A stretch of DNA of 64,000 nucleotides from positions 13,618,501-13,682,500 of the forward strand of contig NW_018343982.1 of NCBI RefSeq assembly GCF_002099425.1, read 5' to 3'. The translations under genes and the position numbers were made by a program. The notes below the pieces were generated by a model. It saw only the letters and a program-made list of their open reading frames with translations. It did no database searches and was not told the DNA's origin. The DNA is from Phascolarctos cinereus. Its lineage: Eukaryota > Chordata > Mammalia > Diprotodontia > Phascolarctidae. Of the stretch, positions 1 to 10,866 are shown one piece after another; the stretch's first letter is position 1; each line of letters opens with the position of its first letter.

Positions 1-578
1 AAATTAAGAGGATGTCCATCAGTTGGGGAATGGCTGAACAAGTTGTGGTATATGAATGTAATGGAATATTATTGTGCTATAAGAAATGATGAGCAAGAAG
101 AGTTCAGAAAAAGCTGGAAAGACTTATATGTTCTGATGCTGAGTGAAATGAGCAGATCCAGGAGAATGTTGTACCCAGTAACAGCCATGTTGTGCGATGA
201 CTAACGTTGATAGACTTAGCCCTTCTTAGCAATAGAGGGATGTAAGACATCTCTAAAGGCCTCATGATGGAAAATGTTATCCACATCCAAAGAAAGAACT
301 ATGGTGTTTGAATGCAGATTGAAGCATGCTATTTGCTGTTTGTTATTCTTCTGTTGTGTTTTGTTTCATCTTTCTGGTGGTTCCTCATATTGGTTCTAAT
401 TCTTACTTACAACATCACCAATGTGAAAATGTGTTTAATAGGAATGTATATGTATAGCCTATATGAGATTGCTGATGGTCTTCAGGAGAGAGGTGGGGAG
501 AGAGGGGGAGAAAAATTTAAAACTCAAAAGCTTATGGAAGTGATTGTTGATAAAGCAAAATAAATTAATAAAAAGGTG
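1..578 (+). mobile_element. L1 LINE 3' end (ORF2 C-terminus plus 3' UTR)
   Basis: The first 200 bases encode the C-terminal tail of L1 ORF2 (WLNKLWY...MEYY.AIRND...F.K.WKDL type). They are followed by the marsupial L1 3' UTR, with a GA-rich stretch near 485-515 and an A-rich end near 560-578. The 5' part lies outside the window. Homology with the second lipase copy starts immediately after the A-rich tail, so the L1 sits in what would be intron 2 of the dead lipase gene, or at a rearrangement edge. Confidence 0.85.
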
Positions 579-638
579 GAAAAAAACTGCCCTCTAAGTT
601 AATTTATCTCTGAGATGTTCTTTTTTGGGGGATTACAG

Positions 639-792
639 GAGATGAAGTTTGCTATCCAAGAGTTGGATGTTTTACAGATGATATACCATGAGCTGGCATT
701 GTGGAAAGACCCTTTAAAGTGCTCCCCTGGTCTCCACAAGACATCAACACACGTTTTCTTCTGTATACCAATGAATCCCAAACACTTATCAA
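639..792 (+). pseudogene. Relic exon 3 of lipase pseudogene
   Basis: Begins after an intact AG acceptor and reads DEVCYPRVGCFTDDIP, then TGA where the functional copy has TGG (Trp after Pro). Beyond the stop it reads [17 protein letters not shown] and RFLLYTNE. It is 154 bases against 155 in the intact copy because of a one-base loss near the 3' end. The donor GTAAGT is intact. Confidence 0.93.
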
Positions 793-990
793 GTAAGTCA
801 TGCTATTACTTGAAGATTTGTGACTTGTGCATATTATTTAGAGGAGATAATCGGCTGTTTAGATTTCCTAGCTCCTCAGTGAAGATGCACCAGAGAAGAC
901 AGTTGGAAACTTTGGGAACTTTCTAAAAACAAAAGATCAAGTTCTAATTTACTGTGAATTTTCTCAGGAGTCACTGTTTGTCTTATGTCA

Positions 991-1165
991 AGTCAAGTCA
1001 AGTCAACAAGCATTTATTAGGCACCTTCTATGTGCCAGGCTCTGTGGTAAGTGCCAAGGACACAGAGGGAAAAAGAAACCAAATAAATAAATAAATAAAT
1101 AAAGCCAAACCAGTCTCCAAGAGTTCAGATTCTAATGGGGAAGACCACATGCAAACAGCTGTGCA
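991..1165. repeat. Ancient L2/L3-type LINE fragment with AAAT microsatellite
   Basis: Carries the mammal-wide box CAAGCATTTATTAGGCACC and TGTGCCAGGCTCTGT. The matching fragment in the second copy is at about 24662-24820. An (AAAT)n tract at about 1080-1103 is much longer than in the partner copy. Confidence 0.6.
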
Positions 1166-1490
1166 CCAAGTTGAAGATCTATATTTTGTATTTACACTAT
1201 TAACAATTGCTTTAAATGTAATAGATAAGAATCAACTCTTCCTCTTTCCCGGTCACATTTTTGCACATTCAAACTGCTTTCACTATCATTATTAGAGCAT
1301 ATGTTTCACACTGTATTTCCTATGTGATGACAGAGTCCTGGTGTATTTACCAATTAGGCTGTCATTTGCAATAGTGTAAATGTAGCTATGAAGAAGACCT
1401 CTTTCTCAGAAGCTTCTATCCTCTTGTTGAAAGCATCATATTTCAGAAAATAGAGAGGTTGATAAGCAATTTTTTTTCTTCTTAACACAG

Positions 1491-1616
1491 GAAATTCTTC
1501 CAGACAATTTGGCAACTGTCAAAAGCTCTAATTCCAACAAGAAGAGAAAAACTCAATTTGTTGTTCATGGCTTCATTGACAATGGTGAAGAAGAATGGTT
1601 GACAAGCATATCCAAG
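1491..1616 (+). pseudogene. Relic exon 4 of lipase pseudogene (still open)
   Basis: 126 bases, same length and phase as the intact exon 4, with intact AG and GT sites. It reads EILPDNLATV, then FVVHGFIDNGEEEWL and ends TSISK. HGF, the oxyanion-hole segment, is preserved, but the Cys of the NVCK-type motif (first Cys of the third disulfide) is Ser. My hand count gives 20 mismatches to the functional exon out of 126. Confidence 0.92.
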
Positions 1617-2230
1617 GTAGGATAACAGCAGTAGTAATCCCCACCCTCTCATTCCCTTATACTAATCTTTACAGGGCCCCTTCATCCCAACAACAGCATA
1701 AGGAGAATAGAACAAGTTTTATTGTCCTCTTTTTGTACATATGAGAACTGAGCAATCAAATGTTATCCCTTATGCTCACACTCCCTCCCCCCCAAAAAGC
1801 AGTGAATTGTAGTAGAAAATGCATGGGATTTAGAATCAAAAGAAGTGGGTTGAAATCCTGCCTCTGATGCTTCCTTCTTGTGATCCTATGACCAGTTTGT
1901 AAAGGAAGTAGCAAGTAGGATCTTTTGACCCCGTGACCAACTTTCTTTCTACCTTACCATTTTGCCTCTGATTATACTCTTATGTTGCCACTAAAGATAC
2001 TCTCTTAGTCTTTATTCAGGTTTTCTCATTAATCTTGCACCTTAAATGAAATATTTAACTTAGTATAGGAGAAAAATATTCCATAAGCCTTGATTTCTAC
2101 TCACTGACCTCTCACTGAAAGCAAAAGATGTACACCTCCTACATCCATTTGATCTTTACTTCTGGTTTCAATGTTTGAAACCTAGAAATGATGGTTTCTC
2201 TCTGATCATGAAAGTTATAAAAAGAGAATT

Positions 2231-2331
2231 GTGGGACACCTCATTTTCTTTCCAAATGGAGGAGAGGAAATTCCCTGAATGTCAGAAGAATATTCTTTCA
2301 CATCTTGTAGATATAAATGGAATCTGGGAAG
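2231..2331 (+). pseudogene. Truncated relic exon 8 fused to intron 4
   Basis: Intron-4 sequence runs directly into the middle of exon 8 at about 2228-2233. Exons 5, 6 and 7 and the first about 20 bases of exon 8 are absent. The remaining exon reads FPNGGEE and, after a one-base insertion, KNIL and GIWEG. The donor GTAAAT is intact, but there is no acceptor. Confidence 0.93.
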
Positions 2332-2659
2332 GTAAATCCATTCACTATATAACAAAAGTTACTATTAAAATGAATATTACCGTCTCGCCAAACTTACCAA
2401 GTTGTCTAACAAACAGCTTGCCTTATTCTTCTATAAACTATGGATTTTAAAGTCTTTTCTGTAGTACTCTACTATTGTATGAGACCTCCCTTCTAGAATG
2501 GAGGTAGGTAGTTACCACAGGAAATGGATTTGTGAAAGATTTTCACTGGGTCAGTCTAGCTTGTCCTTTAATAAGCTACAGAACTCAAACATATCCATTT
2601 TGGCTCAAAATAAATTCCCCCCACTATGTAGATTTGGCCCCATTTTTGTAACCACTAAC

Positions 2660-2850
2660 TCCTTCTGAGAGCCACAGTGGTCTAGTGATTAGAGAGCTGA
2701 TCTCAGAGTAAGGGAGACTTTGAGTAGATCCTACCTTTGACAAGTACTATTTGTATGATGCTGGGCAAGTCACTGACTCTCTTGGTAGCCCAGCTTTCTC
2801 TCTAAGTTGAAGAGAATGTGCCGATCGCTATTGGTAGAGAAGCTCTCTTT
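2660..2850 (+). repeat. Old tRNA-type (MIR/CORE-SINE-like) SINE, shared by both copies
   Basis: Shows the degraded GGTCTAGTGATTAGAG (A-box-like) and GATGCTGGGCAAGTCACTGA segments. The same element is at about 31908-32050, so it predates the duplication. Confidence 0.6.
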
Positions 2851-3082
2851 CCGGAAGCTCTGTATATTAATGAAATGATAAGCATTTTCTGACAGTACAT
2901 AGTGATAGCTGAATATCATAAAACATACATTATCCTTTTTTATTAAAAGCCTGATATGTCCTTAAAGTTTGACCATGATCTATGTAGTGTATGACTTATT
3001 TAAAAGTCAAATTTACAATTACAATTTTGAATAAAAAAAATGATACAGTGCCCCTTCTGTATGATCCCATCTACTTTCACAG

Positions 3083-3200
3083 GAACTCTAGATTTTGCAG
3101 CATGTAATCACCTACGAAGTTACAAGTATTATGCAGATAGCATCCTCAACCCAGCTGGCTTTTCTGGATACCCTGTGCTTCCTACAAAGATTTTGAGGCA
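3083..3200 (+). pseudogene. Relic exon 9 of lipase pseudogene
   Basis: Intact acceptor, then [19 protein letters not shown] and NPAGFSGY; the His of the catalytic triad (CNH) is still visible. One base is missing in the GYPC segment, shifting the frame. The donor GT has become TT (GAGGCA followed by TTAAGT). Length 118 against 119 in the intact exon. Confidence 0.93.
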
Positions 3201-3859
3201 TTAAGTTATTGCTTACCATGAGAATCAACATTGCATACAGCATAGAGAAGTTGGGTTCCAAGTCCCAAAAGTTGGGATCTTTTCCTGGCACATCATAAGC
3301 TTGCCCTTGGTCAGGTAGCTTAACTTCCCAGTGCTCTGGAAAGGTACTGATCTGCTTTGATAGAGGGAATTGCCTTACCATGAGCTTTCTTATAAATGAT
3401 GTTACATGTCAAGAATAAGTAAAAAGGTATTTCTCTACAAAGAATAACAGACCTGGAAGAAACAAGGACCATTAGAGGTTATTTAATACAAACTACACTT
3501 GAAAGCAATCCTTAATACAACATGCCTGATAAGTGACCACCTAGGGGCCTTTAAAGTCCTCCATCAGGGGAAGGGGGCTTATCACCAGCCCATTGCACTA
3601 TTGGAACCTCTAATTGCCAGTAACTTTTTTTTTTTACTGACATGAAGCCTGTTTCCTCTTCCTATACTTCCTATGATTCCTGGTTCTGTGTTCTGGGGCC
3701 TAATAAAATATTTCTGATCCCTTTCTCACCACAGTTCTAAGGATAGCTATCAAGTGGTTCCTGTTTCTTCTCCTCTGCACAATAAATACCATCAGATCCT
3801 TGAGAAAAATTAGATGGAGCATCCCCGAGTCTCCAATCCCCCCAAATCTCTCTAGAATT

Positions 3860-4045
3860 CATGAGAATATGGTGGTATAGTATAAAGAGTACTGAACTAG
3901 AAATTAGATGACCTGGGTTCCTGTTCTATTCCAACACAATGTGACCTACAGCATTGTCTCTAGGGCTCCAATTTATTTACCTGGAAAAGGAGGAAAGTGG
4001 GCCACATTTCTCTAAGACCCTTCTAGTCCTAGCGTTTGTTGATTT
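3860..4045 (+). repeat. MIR-like SINE, shared by both copies
   Basis: TGGTATAGTATAAAGAGTAC, GACCTGGGTTCCTG and the terminal CCTTCTAGTCCTAGC block resemble a degraded MIR. The partner lies at about 33105-33270. Confidence 0.55.
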
Positions 4046-4659
4046 TTAATATTATTTTCCACACACACTATATGTTGAATGAATGTTGCTACATGATGAT
4101 TCTACCTTAAGTCATATGAACCCAATTTTAATCACACAATGATATTAGCATTTTCAGGGTAAATATGAAATTTTCACTTTGGTTTAAAGTGCCCTAATGA
4201 TTGCCTCATCTTTCTTTCCCTTATGGGCACTGGTAAAGTATTTATTTCATTTAGGGTCATTTTAGAAACTTTCTTTGGGAGCCATTTTTGAAAAGAAGAA
4301 AGCATGCAGAAATCTGAGCTAATGTCTGTATCCTTCCAAACTGAAAAATGTAATTAAAATCAGAAAAATTTCCCAAAATAAGGATTATCTAAACATCCTG
4401 ATAACAGATTGGATTTTTCAGTTTTGTCTAGAGTTGTAGCATAGTATACACAGAGCTTTGGATTCCTTATAGTAGAAAAAAAAGTTTTCTCATATCTAGT
4501 AAGCATTTTTGTGTTGTGATCTTGGATCCCAAGTATTGATAAGATTCACCCAATTACATTTAAAAACTAGCCTTTCTTTAGTTCATACAAATGTTCATTC
4601 TGAAAATGATCAATGCTGAATGTCATTTAACAAGGAAAAACATCTCAAGTTCTAGTTGG

Positions 4660-4865
4660 TAGTTCTGTCACAATAGACACTGTACCGCACTTGGTGTTAG
4701 AAACACCTGAGTTCCAATTCCACCTCAGACAGCTACTAGTGATGAGACCCAAGGCAACTAATTAAATCTCTCAGCCTCAGTTTCATCATCTGTGGAATGG
4801 GAATAATGATCACACCTACCTTACAGGTTGTGTTGTAAGTGCTATACAAATGCCATCTATGATTG
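4660..4865 (+). repeat. MIR-like SINE, shared by both copies
   Basis: Contains the CCTGAGTTCCAATTC box, CTCAGCCTCAGTTTC and CATCTGTGGAATGGG segments typical of MIR. The partner is at about 33850-34075. Confidence 0.65.
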
Positions 4866-5187
4866 TAGGGTGGGGGAAGGGAAGGTCATAATTACATATT
4901 CCGTTCTTAGGTTATGCTAACGCTCACTAGTACATGTTTGTTGAAAACTGCCTTCATCATTCCATTTAAGCTACTAGTTCAGAGAATATGTATTGTATTA
5001 TACATACTTAGTCTGCAGGACAGGATAGGTGTTCTATATATTTTTAGATCTAAGATTATTTTTTTCTCAACTGTTATGAAAGTACCAGAATTACAGTTGC
5101 TTTTTAGATAATTGATGGGGTGAGTTGTAGGGAGGTAAAACTGGAAAGATAACATGTTCTTAATTACCATTTATGTATTTTCATCAG

Positions 5188-5316
5188 AATAAGTGCTTTC
5201 TTTGTCCATCTGGAGGGTGACCACAGATGGGCCACTATGCTGACAGATTTGCTGGTAAAACAACCTCAGTGGGACAGGTCTTTATCTCAACACTGGGGAT
5301 GCCAGTAATTTTGCTC
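5188..5316 (+). pseudogene. Relic exon 10 of lipase pseudogene
   Basis: Reads NKCFLCPSGG, then TGA where the intact copy has TGT (Cys). After the stop [15 protein letters not shown] is recognisable. A further one-base loss in the GQVFYL segment makes it 129 rather than 130 bases. Splice sites are intact. Confidence 0.93.
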
Positions 5317-5675
5317 GTAAGTTTCCATTTGACTTTCCTCATTTTCAAATGTTATTGCCTCCAGTGCAAAGAGGAAAAGGAAGGGAATGACTATATTTGG
5401 GAGATGACTCCTGGATACTGATGGCCAATTTAGAGGAGGTAGATTTTCCCTGGCCTGAGGAATCTGGATGACAGCACAGCATGAGTCCATTGTTAAATGT
5501 GTTGGATGTAGAAATGGACCTCTTCTTTCAAATGCTTCTTGAAATAGATTGCCAAATATCCAGAGGTTTCACAAAATAAATTTCCTAGTTTCTGTAGTTG
5601 AGATATTGGCACATGCCTTTAAACATGCACCCATGTTTTGTTTGTGAATATTAAGAAAAAACATTTTGGAGTTCA

Positions 5676-5845
5676 AGGGTGGTGAAGCTGTGGCGTCAAG
5701 GCCACATGTGGCCCTTTATGTCCTCAAGTGTGGCCCTTTGATTGAATCCAAATTTCACAGATTCACAGATTTGTTCTGTGAAGTTTGGATTCCATCAAAG
5801 AGCTACACTTGAGGACTTCGGGGGCCATGGGTCCCTATACCTCTG
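5676..5845. mobile_element. Palindromic MITE (non-autonomous DNA transposon, possibly hAT)
   Basis: Two long inverted arms pair with each other: CTTTGATTGAATCCAAA on the left against a segment reading TTTGGATTCCATCAAAG on the right, and GTCCTCAAGTGTGGC against CTACACTTGAGGAC. The left arm contains the self-complementary GGCCACATGTGGCC at 5700-5713. A related copy is at 27177-27372. The hAT assignment is by resemblance only. Confidence 0.7.
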
Positions 5846-6134
5846 GTCAGGCAGTTTTTTTTTTCTTTTTATGCTGCTTACGCAATAACTCCTGAAAGAT
5901 GAACTCTATGAGTTGTAATAATAGCTTATTCATTGATGGGAGTATATAAAGGATCTTAGAATAGCTACACATAGTGGAATATGCCATTATTTCTATGTGT
6001 TCTCACCGGGAAATGAAAGAAGGGAGGAGAGGATAAAGACCCAATAGGCCAAAGATGTGGGAGAAAACTTTACTTCACAATTTTGCTCTCACACTGTCCT
6101 AGCAGGATTGACGTGCTGTGTAGATGAGCCATGT

Positions 6135-6335
6135 TGAGATAGTGTGGCAGAGTATATAGAGTGAGGAACTTGGAGTCAGGAAGATCTAGGTTCAATTCCC
6201 ACTTCTGATCCTTCCTAGGTGGGTGACTCTGCATAAATCCATTAATCTCTCTGACTCTCACTTTCCTCATCTGGAAAATGAGAGTGTTAACAAGATGGCC
6301 TCTAAAGTCCCTTCCAGCTCTGAATTTATGATCTT
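6135..6335 (+). repeat. MIR-like SINE, shared by both copies
   Basis: AGATAGTGTGGCAGAGTATA, TAGGTTCAATTCCCACTTC and CCTCTAAAGTCCCTTCCAGC. The partner is at about 35168-35370. Confidence 0.65.
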
Positions 6336-6344
6336 CAAATCATA

Positions 6345-6560
6345 TTATACAGTTGAAAGAGTACTGGGCTTAGAGTCCCGATAGGAAGCGAGATTGAATT
6401 CCAGGCTCTGCTAGCTGTTTATATTAATATGTGATCTTGGTCAAATACCTTATACTTTCAAAGCCTTGGCTTTCTCATCTCTAATATGGGGATAAATATA
6501 CTCTTCACAAAGTTTGTTTTGTGGGGAAAACATTTCATAAACTGTCAAGCACCATGATAG
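6345..6560 (+). repeat. Second adjacent MIR-like SINE, shared by both copies
   Basis: GAGTACTGGGCTTAGAGTCC through TTTCATAAACTGTCAAGCACC. The partner is at about 35385-35595. Confidence 0.55.
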
Positions 6561-7580
6561 CGAGCTGCAAGTTGGTGAAGTAACCATAGATGACATAACA
6601 TTTTTAATATGAAATTTACAAATTTGGAAAAATTGCAGATTGAGTCAGGGGACAGATTAATTTAATGAAAAATATCAATTATAGACTATTTAAAAAGAAA
6701 TGCTATTTTAAGAAAGCAGAAATCCCAAGTCATAAATATGTAGTAATAAAATGTAAGGAACAGGAGAATGGAAAAAAAATACTGGACAAAGAGTCAACAG
6801 ACCTCAAGTCTTGGGCTGGTTTTGTCGCTAATTAACAGCATGAATTTGGGCAAGACCAGAGTAGATTGAATGCTGAAGATAAATCAGAAGATCTGAGTTT
6901 GACCTTGGACAAGTCATCTAATCTCACTAAGTCTCAGTTTCTCCTTCTGGCAAATAGGGATAAGAATAGCACTTCCCTCATGAGGTTATTTTGAGTAACT
7001 AATGAGATACTATGTGTAAAGCAATTTGCAAACTTTCAAGGGCTATAAAAAATATTAGCTATTATCATTATTCTCCAAGCTCTGATTTTCTTAGAAGAGC
7101 TCACATTTGTATAAGATTATAAGGTGCTCATCTACAAAAGTGAAGGGGTTAGATTAGAATTTCACTTGGGTTTCTTCCACCTTTTATCTTGTAGAGATGC
7201 ATAAAAATTGGGTAAGTTAATATTAAATATTATTATGCTAGGCCCCCATTATATCACAGTGAAAAAGTTCTTTAACAGAAGTATTGCCAAACAGAAGTTG
7301 CAAACATTATGAAGAAGTAGTCAATGCCTAATCACTTAGAAAAGTCCTCTTCTGCCTTTAGTTTGAATTCATTTTATTAGTATGAAGTGAAAATTTACAA
7401 ATAAAGGAATTAGTTAAAAATTTGTATTCAATAAGAGTCATGCATTCTCTAACAAAATTATCATGCATTACACATTGCTGGTATCTAAATTAATTTTATT
7501 AAAATTTCTATTTCTTTCCCTCCATATACATTTATATATTTAAGAGATTTGTTTCTTCATATTTCTATATTCCTCTATAG

Positions 7581-7688
7581 GTTGGAGTATAAGGTAGCTG
7601 TCACATTGTCTGGAACCAAGGTTGCTGGAACAGTAATAGTTTCTTTGTTTGGAAGTAATGGAAACAGCAGGCAGTATAATATTTACAA
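7581..7688 (+). pseudogene. Relic exon 11 of lipase pseudogene
   Basis: Starts the PLAT-domain part. One base is lost in the RWRY segment, which brings a stop into frame at once. Downstream [11 protein letters not shown] and [13 protein letters not shown] are recognisable. 108 bases against 109; splice sites intact. Before the loss the segment would have read RYKVAV, close to human PNLIP RYKVSV. Confidence 0.92.
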
Positions 7689-8244
7689 GTGAGTTCAATA
7701 TTATCAAATATCTTATGTGTTGGAATTATTTCTTTATATAAATATGTTTTAACCAAATTATTGTTTATATTTTCATTACTATGAAAATTGACTTAGTATT
7801 ACATGTATATTTTATGAAGTTAATCTCAAGACTTCATTTTGAATTTCACACTCTGAAACTGACTTCACAATTTGCTTTCTAACTTTGGTGCATTGTTACT
7901 TACTGGGCAAATCATTTATTTTTATTTCATAAAATGATTTTTTTCTTCTTGTCACCAGGTGTTTAATTTATAAGCATAATTATGCTACTAACACAACTGA
8001 TGGAGGAAAGAGATTTAATGAGGTCATCGTTTATTAAATTATAGGAGAAAGTTGTGACTAAAACATGTCAAAATATTATGAGGTATTTGGGGCATAAATT
8101 ACAACTATGTGCATTTTTTTGCCTTTGCTTAATATATTGGAAACACTATTTAATTAGCAAAATATGTATCATGTGTAGATTTCATAAGTAAACCTATGTG
8201 TAGAGATTCCTGTACTTAAGTTTGTTATCTACTTCTATTTCAAG

Positions 8245-8401
8245 GGGGAGTCTACAACCAGGTTCTACACATAGTAATGAGATTGATTCAGATATTAATG
8301 TTGGAACACTTCAAAGGGTTAAATTTCTTTGGAAAATAATGTGATCAATCCAACCCTGCCCACAGTAGGAAAATCACTGTAGAAATTTCTGATGGACAAA
8401 C
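8245..8401 (+). pseudogene. Relic exon 12 of lipase pseudogene
   Basis: Reads [20 protein letters not shown] and QRVKFLW, then shifts frame through a one-base loss and a seven-base loss further on. The donor GTAAGT of the intact copy is ATAAGT here. 157 against 165 bases. Confidence 0.92.
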
Positions 8402-8704
8402 ATAAGTGTTTTTTATTGTGAACCAAGAGAGACAGGAAGTATAAAGAGTCATAGCTGTATTATGCTGACCCAGAAAATCTACTTTGAGATAGATTTATTT
8501 CAGTAGCCTTCTCATATTACCTTTAGCTTATAGGTAAAATATTTCATGAGGTGATAGCTTACTCTAGGAAAATTGAAGTTTTAAAGATGTTTTGGTTGGT
8601 ATTGTGTCATCCAATAAAAGTCCATGAAAGGTCAGAGTTTGACCCTGAGATTCTACCTTCGTGAAATTCCAATTATTTAAGTAGGTCTCTACCTAATGTA
8701 CTTC

Positions 8705-8820
8705 AAAGGAGCAAAGAATCACAGAGTTTAGAGAGAGGAGGAACCTTAGAAATCACCTAATCCAAGTCTCATTGTACAGATGAGAAAACTGAGGCTCAGA
8801 GAAAGTTAAGGGAAATGACA
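8705..8820 (+). repeat. Ancient SINE fragment (MIR/THER-type), shared
   Basis: AGAATCACAGAGTTTAGAG, GGAACCTTAGAAATCACC and GATGAGAAAACTGAGGCTC are the familiar mammal-wide box order. The partner is at about 37300-37410. Confidence 0.6.
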
Positions 8821-9199
8821 TCATAGATGAGTTCCATAGAATAATGCGGTAAATACCATGAAGAGCACTTTTGACTGAATAATATAGTAAAGTTGTACCA
8901 TGTTATCTTAGAGTTTGGCTGTAATTCATTAATATTGTTATTGAAAAATGACCACATTTGAATTAATGTTGTGTGGTAAATGCCTGGTTACTAATAGGAA
9001 AATCATTTAATGGTCATGTACCAATTTCTTCCTCGATCCTTTCAGGGCCAAGATATTCCTATACCATGTGTTTTTGGAAATGTCTAGTATAGTTCAAGTA
9101 CTGCTACTGAGTTAAACATGAGAAAAACTAAACATAAGAAAAAAACAACAAAAGTAGGAAAGGAATATTTTACTGTGGGGTAGTTTCTTGTGCTGCTTC

Positions 9200-9400
9200 C
9201 TATATTTATTTAACATTTAGTGAATATTCACTGAGTGCCTATAAAATGCTGGACAAGGTGTTTGAAGAGAATGCAAGAACAAATAAAAGCTTCTTATACA
9301 TTTATCTATTCTTTGTATCCCCAGTATTTAGTAAAAGTCTTTGCATGTAGTACATAGTAGATATTTAATAAATGTTGACTAATTTAATTGTTAAATTGAA
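9200..9400. repeat. L2-type LINE 3' tail fragment, shared
   Basis: TTGTATCCCCAGTATTTAG followed by TACATAGTAGATATTTAATA is the L2 3'-end motif. The partner is at about 37850-38035. A similar smaller tail is at 9680-9780 and 38310-38405. Confidence 0.6.
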
Positions 9401-10249
9401 TTGATCATGCTAACTGTCCTCACAGAGCAGGAACTTCAGGAAATATGCAGTATCGTGCTCAATTTCAGTTTCCCAAATGGTGTTCCATAGAATCCTGGTA
9501 TTCAGCACCCAAACTGCATAAGGGTTCAAGGATAGTATTTTGAGGCTAGCAATATTTTCTTCTCTAGAAAATTACATACAAAATTATGTACCCAACAGAC
9601 TTATTACCTGAAGTATTTTTAATGCAAAAAATAGGCTTATTTCCACTTTTTCTTTAAAATATTCTTGACATTCCCTTTATTCTGGAGGCATTCCATACCC
9701 CTAGATTTCGTTGAGCAGCATCTGACACTGTGCCTGGCATGTAGTAGGTGCTAAATACATGCTAGATTTTTTGTTTGACTGATTATGGGTTCTGTCAGTA
9801 TCTTTAAAGCCTATCAGTGTTGTGGCCAAATTAGTTTCTCAAGTGCCACATTAAATAGTTGGCAATATTTTAAAATACATAGACAATACCTGTTCCCATT
9901 CCTCTGGGCCTTGCACTTCTTGAAGTTACTGGGAAGGTCCTCAGCTAGACGTACTTGATGCAAAACTTAAAAATTAGCTCTTTTGAAACATCCAGTACCC
10001 TCCCCACTTCTCACAAGAGTGGCTTCAATTCTAGAACCTTTTTTCTCTGTCCATTTTAGTTTTTTCCCAGATAGAGTACAAGGTAAGCTGGCAATCTTAG
10101 TAAACACAGTCATCTGTATTTATGCTTTAAGACACTATAAAAAAGCATTTCTTGAGTACCTACTATGATCAAGGCTCTTAATTAAATGCTTTAAAGGATG
10201 CAAAATGTTTGCTACATATGTGAGCTTAAAGGAGTTACTGAATCTCAGG

Positions 10250-10500
10250 GCTTTATGGTGCTCATAGGGGGCAACTCGGTGACACAGTGACACCCAGATG
10301 TGTGAACCTAGGGAAGTCATTTAGCTTATGTTTAAGATTCCTCATCTGTACAATAAGGATAATAACAGTCACCTACCTCCCAAGGTTGTTATGAAGATGA
10401 AGTGAAGTTATTGTTAAGTGCCTGGGAAACAGCAAGTTCTATAGAAATATTAGTTAGTTGTAGTAGTAATAGTTTGTAGTAGTAGTAGTAATAGTAAAAT
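10250..10500 (+). repeat. MIR-like SINE followed by TAG microsatellite
   Basis: TGTGAACCTAGGGAAGTCAT, CTCATCTGTACAATAAGG and TTATGAAGATGAAGTGAAG match a MIR-type SINE. Interrupted TAG units run to about 10497. The partner at 39255-39600 has a far longer triplet tract. Confidence 0.6.
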
Positions 10501-10802
10501 GAGAGGGGTAGAATAGATTCAATCCAATCAAGCAAGCATTTATTAAGCATCTACAATGTATAAGGCACTATCCCAGGCATAATTCTTGACCTCAGTGTGG
10601 TTTATATCCTACTGTTTCCTCCAGCTTTAATTCCTACGATAAAGGGGTTTATATTCGAATAAAGAAATATAACTTACTCAAACTACTAGAGTAAAACTAT
10701 AAAGGCTTAGGAGAAATATAAAATGCTGTGAGATAGCTCTAAACATGCTTATTTATGAAGGTAATAAGATAATTATACTTAATAGTCCATTATTTTCTGC
10801 AG

Positions 10803-10866
10803 GTACAATTTGTGTAGCAAAGAAACCATAAGAGAAGATGTTCTGCTAACTCTCAGTGCTTGCTAA
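10803..10866 (+). pseudogene. Relic exon 13 of lipase pseudogene with stop and poly(A) signal
   Basis: 64 bases, intact acceptor, reading YNLCSKETIREDVLLTLSAC then TAA. An AATAAA follows at 10902-10907. It is undamaged at the level of reading frame. Confidence 0.93.

Larger units (their letters stand above)
639..10866 (+). pseudogene. Pancreatic lipase pseudogene (upstream tandem copy)
   Basis: This is a decayed copy of the intact lipase at 21591-39977, same strand and exon order. Relic exons are at 639-792, 1491-1616, about 2231-2331, 3083-3200, 5188-5316, 7581-7688, 8245-8401 and 10803-10866, equivalent to exons 3, 4, 8 (3' part) and 9-13. Exons 5-7 and the start of exon 8 are deleted, so GHSLG and the catalytic Asp are gone. 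Further damage: in-frame stops in exons 3 and 10, one-base indels in exons 3, 8, 9, 10 and 11, a net loss of 8 bases in exon 12, and lost GT donors after exons 9 and 12. Exon 4 and exon 13 remain open. Exons 1-2 are not in the window. The readable residues ([33 protein letters not shown]) look like orthodox PNLIP, so it probably was a working lipase before it died. Retention of non-coding homology and introns shows a duplicated, not processed, pseudogene. Confidence 0.95.

Noticed and set aside
2175-2450. 91-codon open frame spanning the intron 4 / exon 8 fusion
   Set aside because: It reads mostly outside the lipase frame and across intron sequence; no acceptor, no conserved start.
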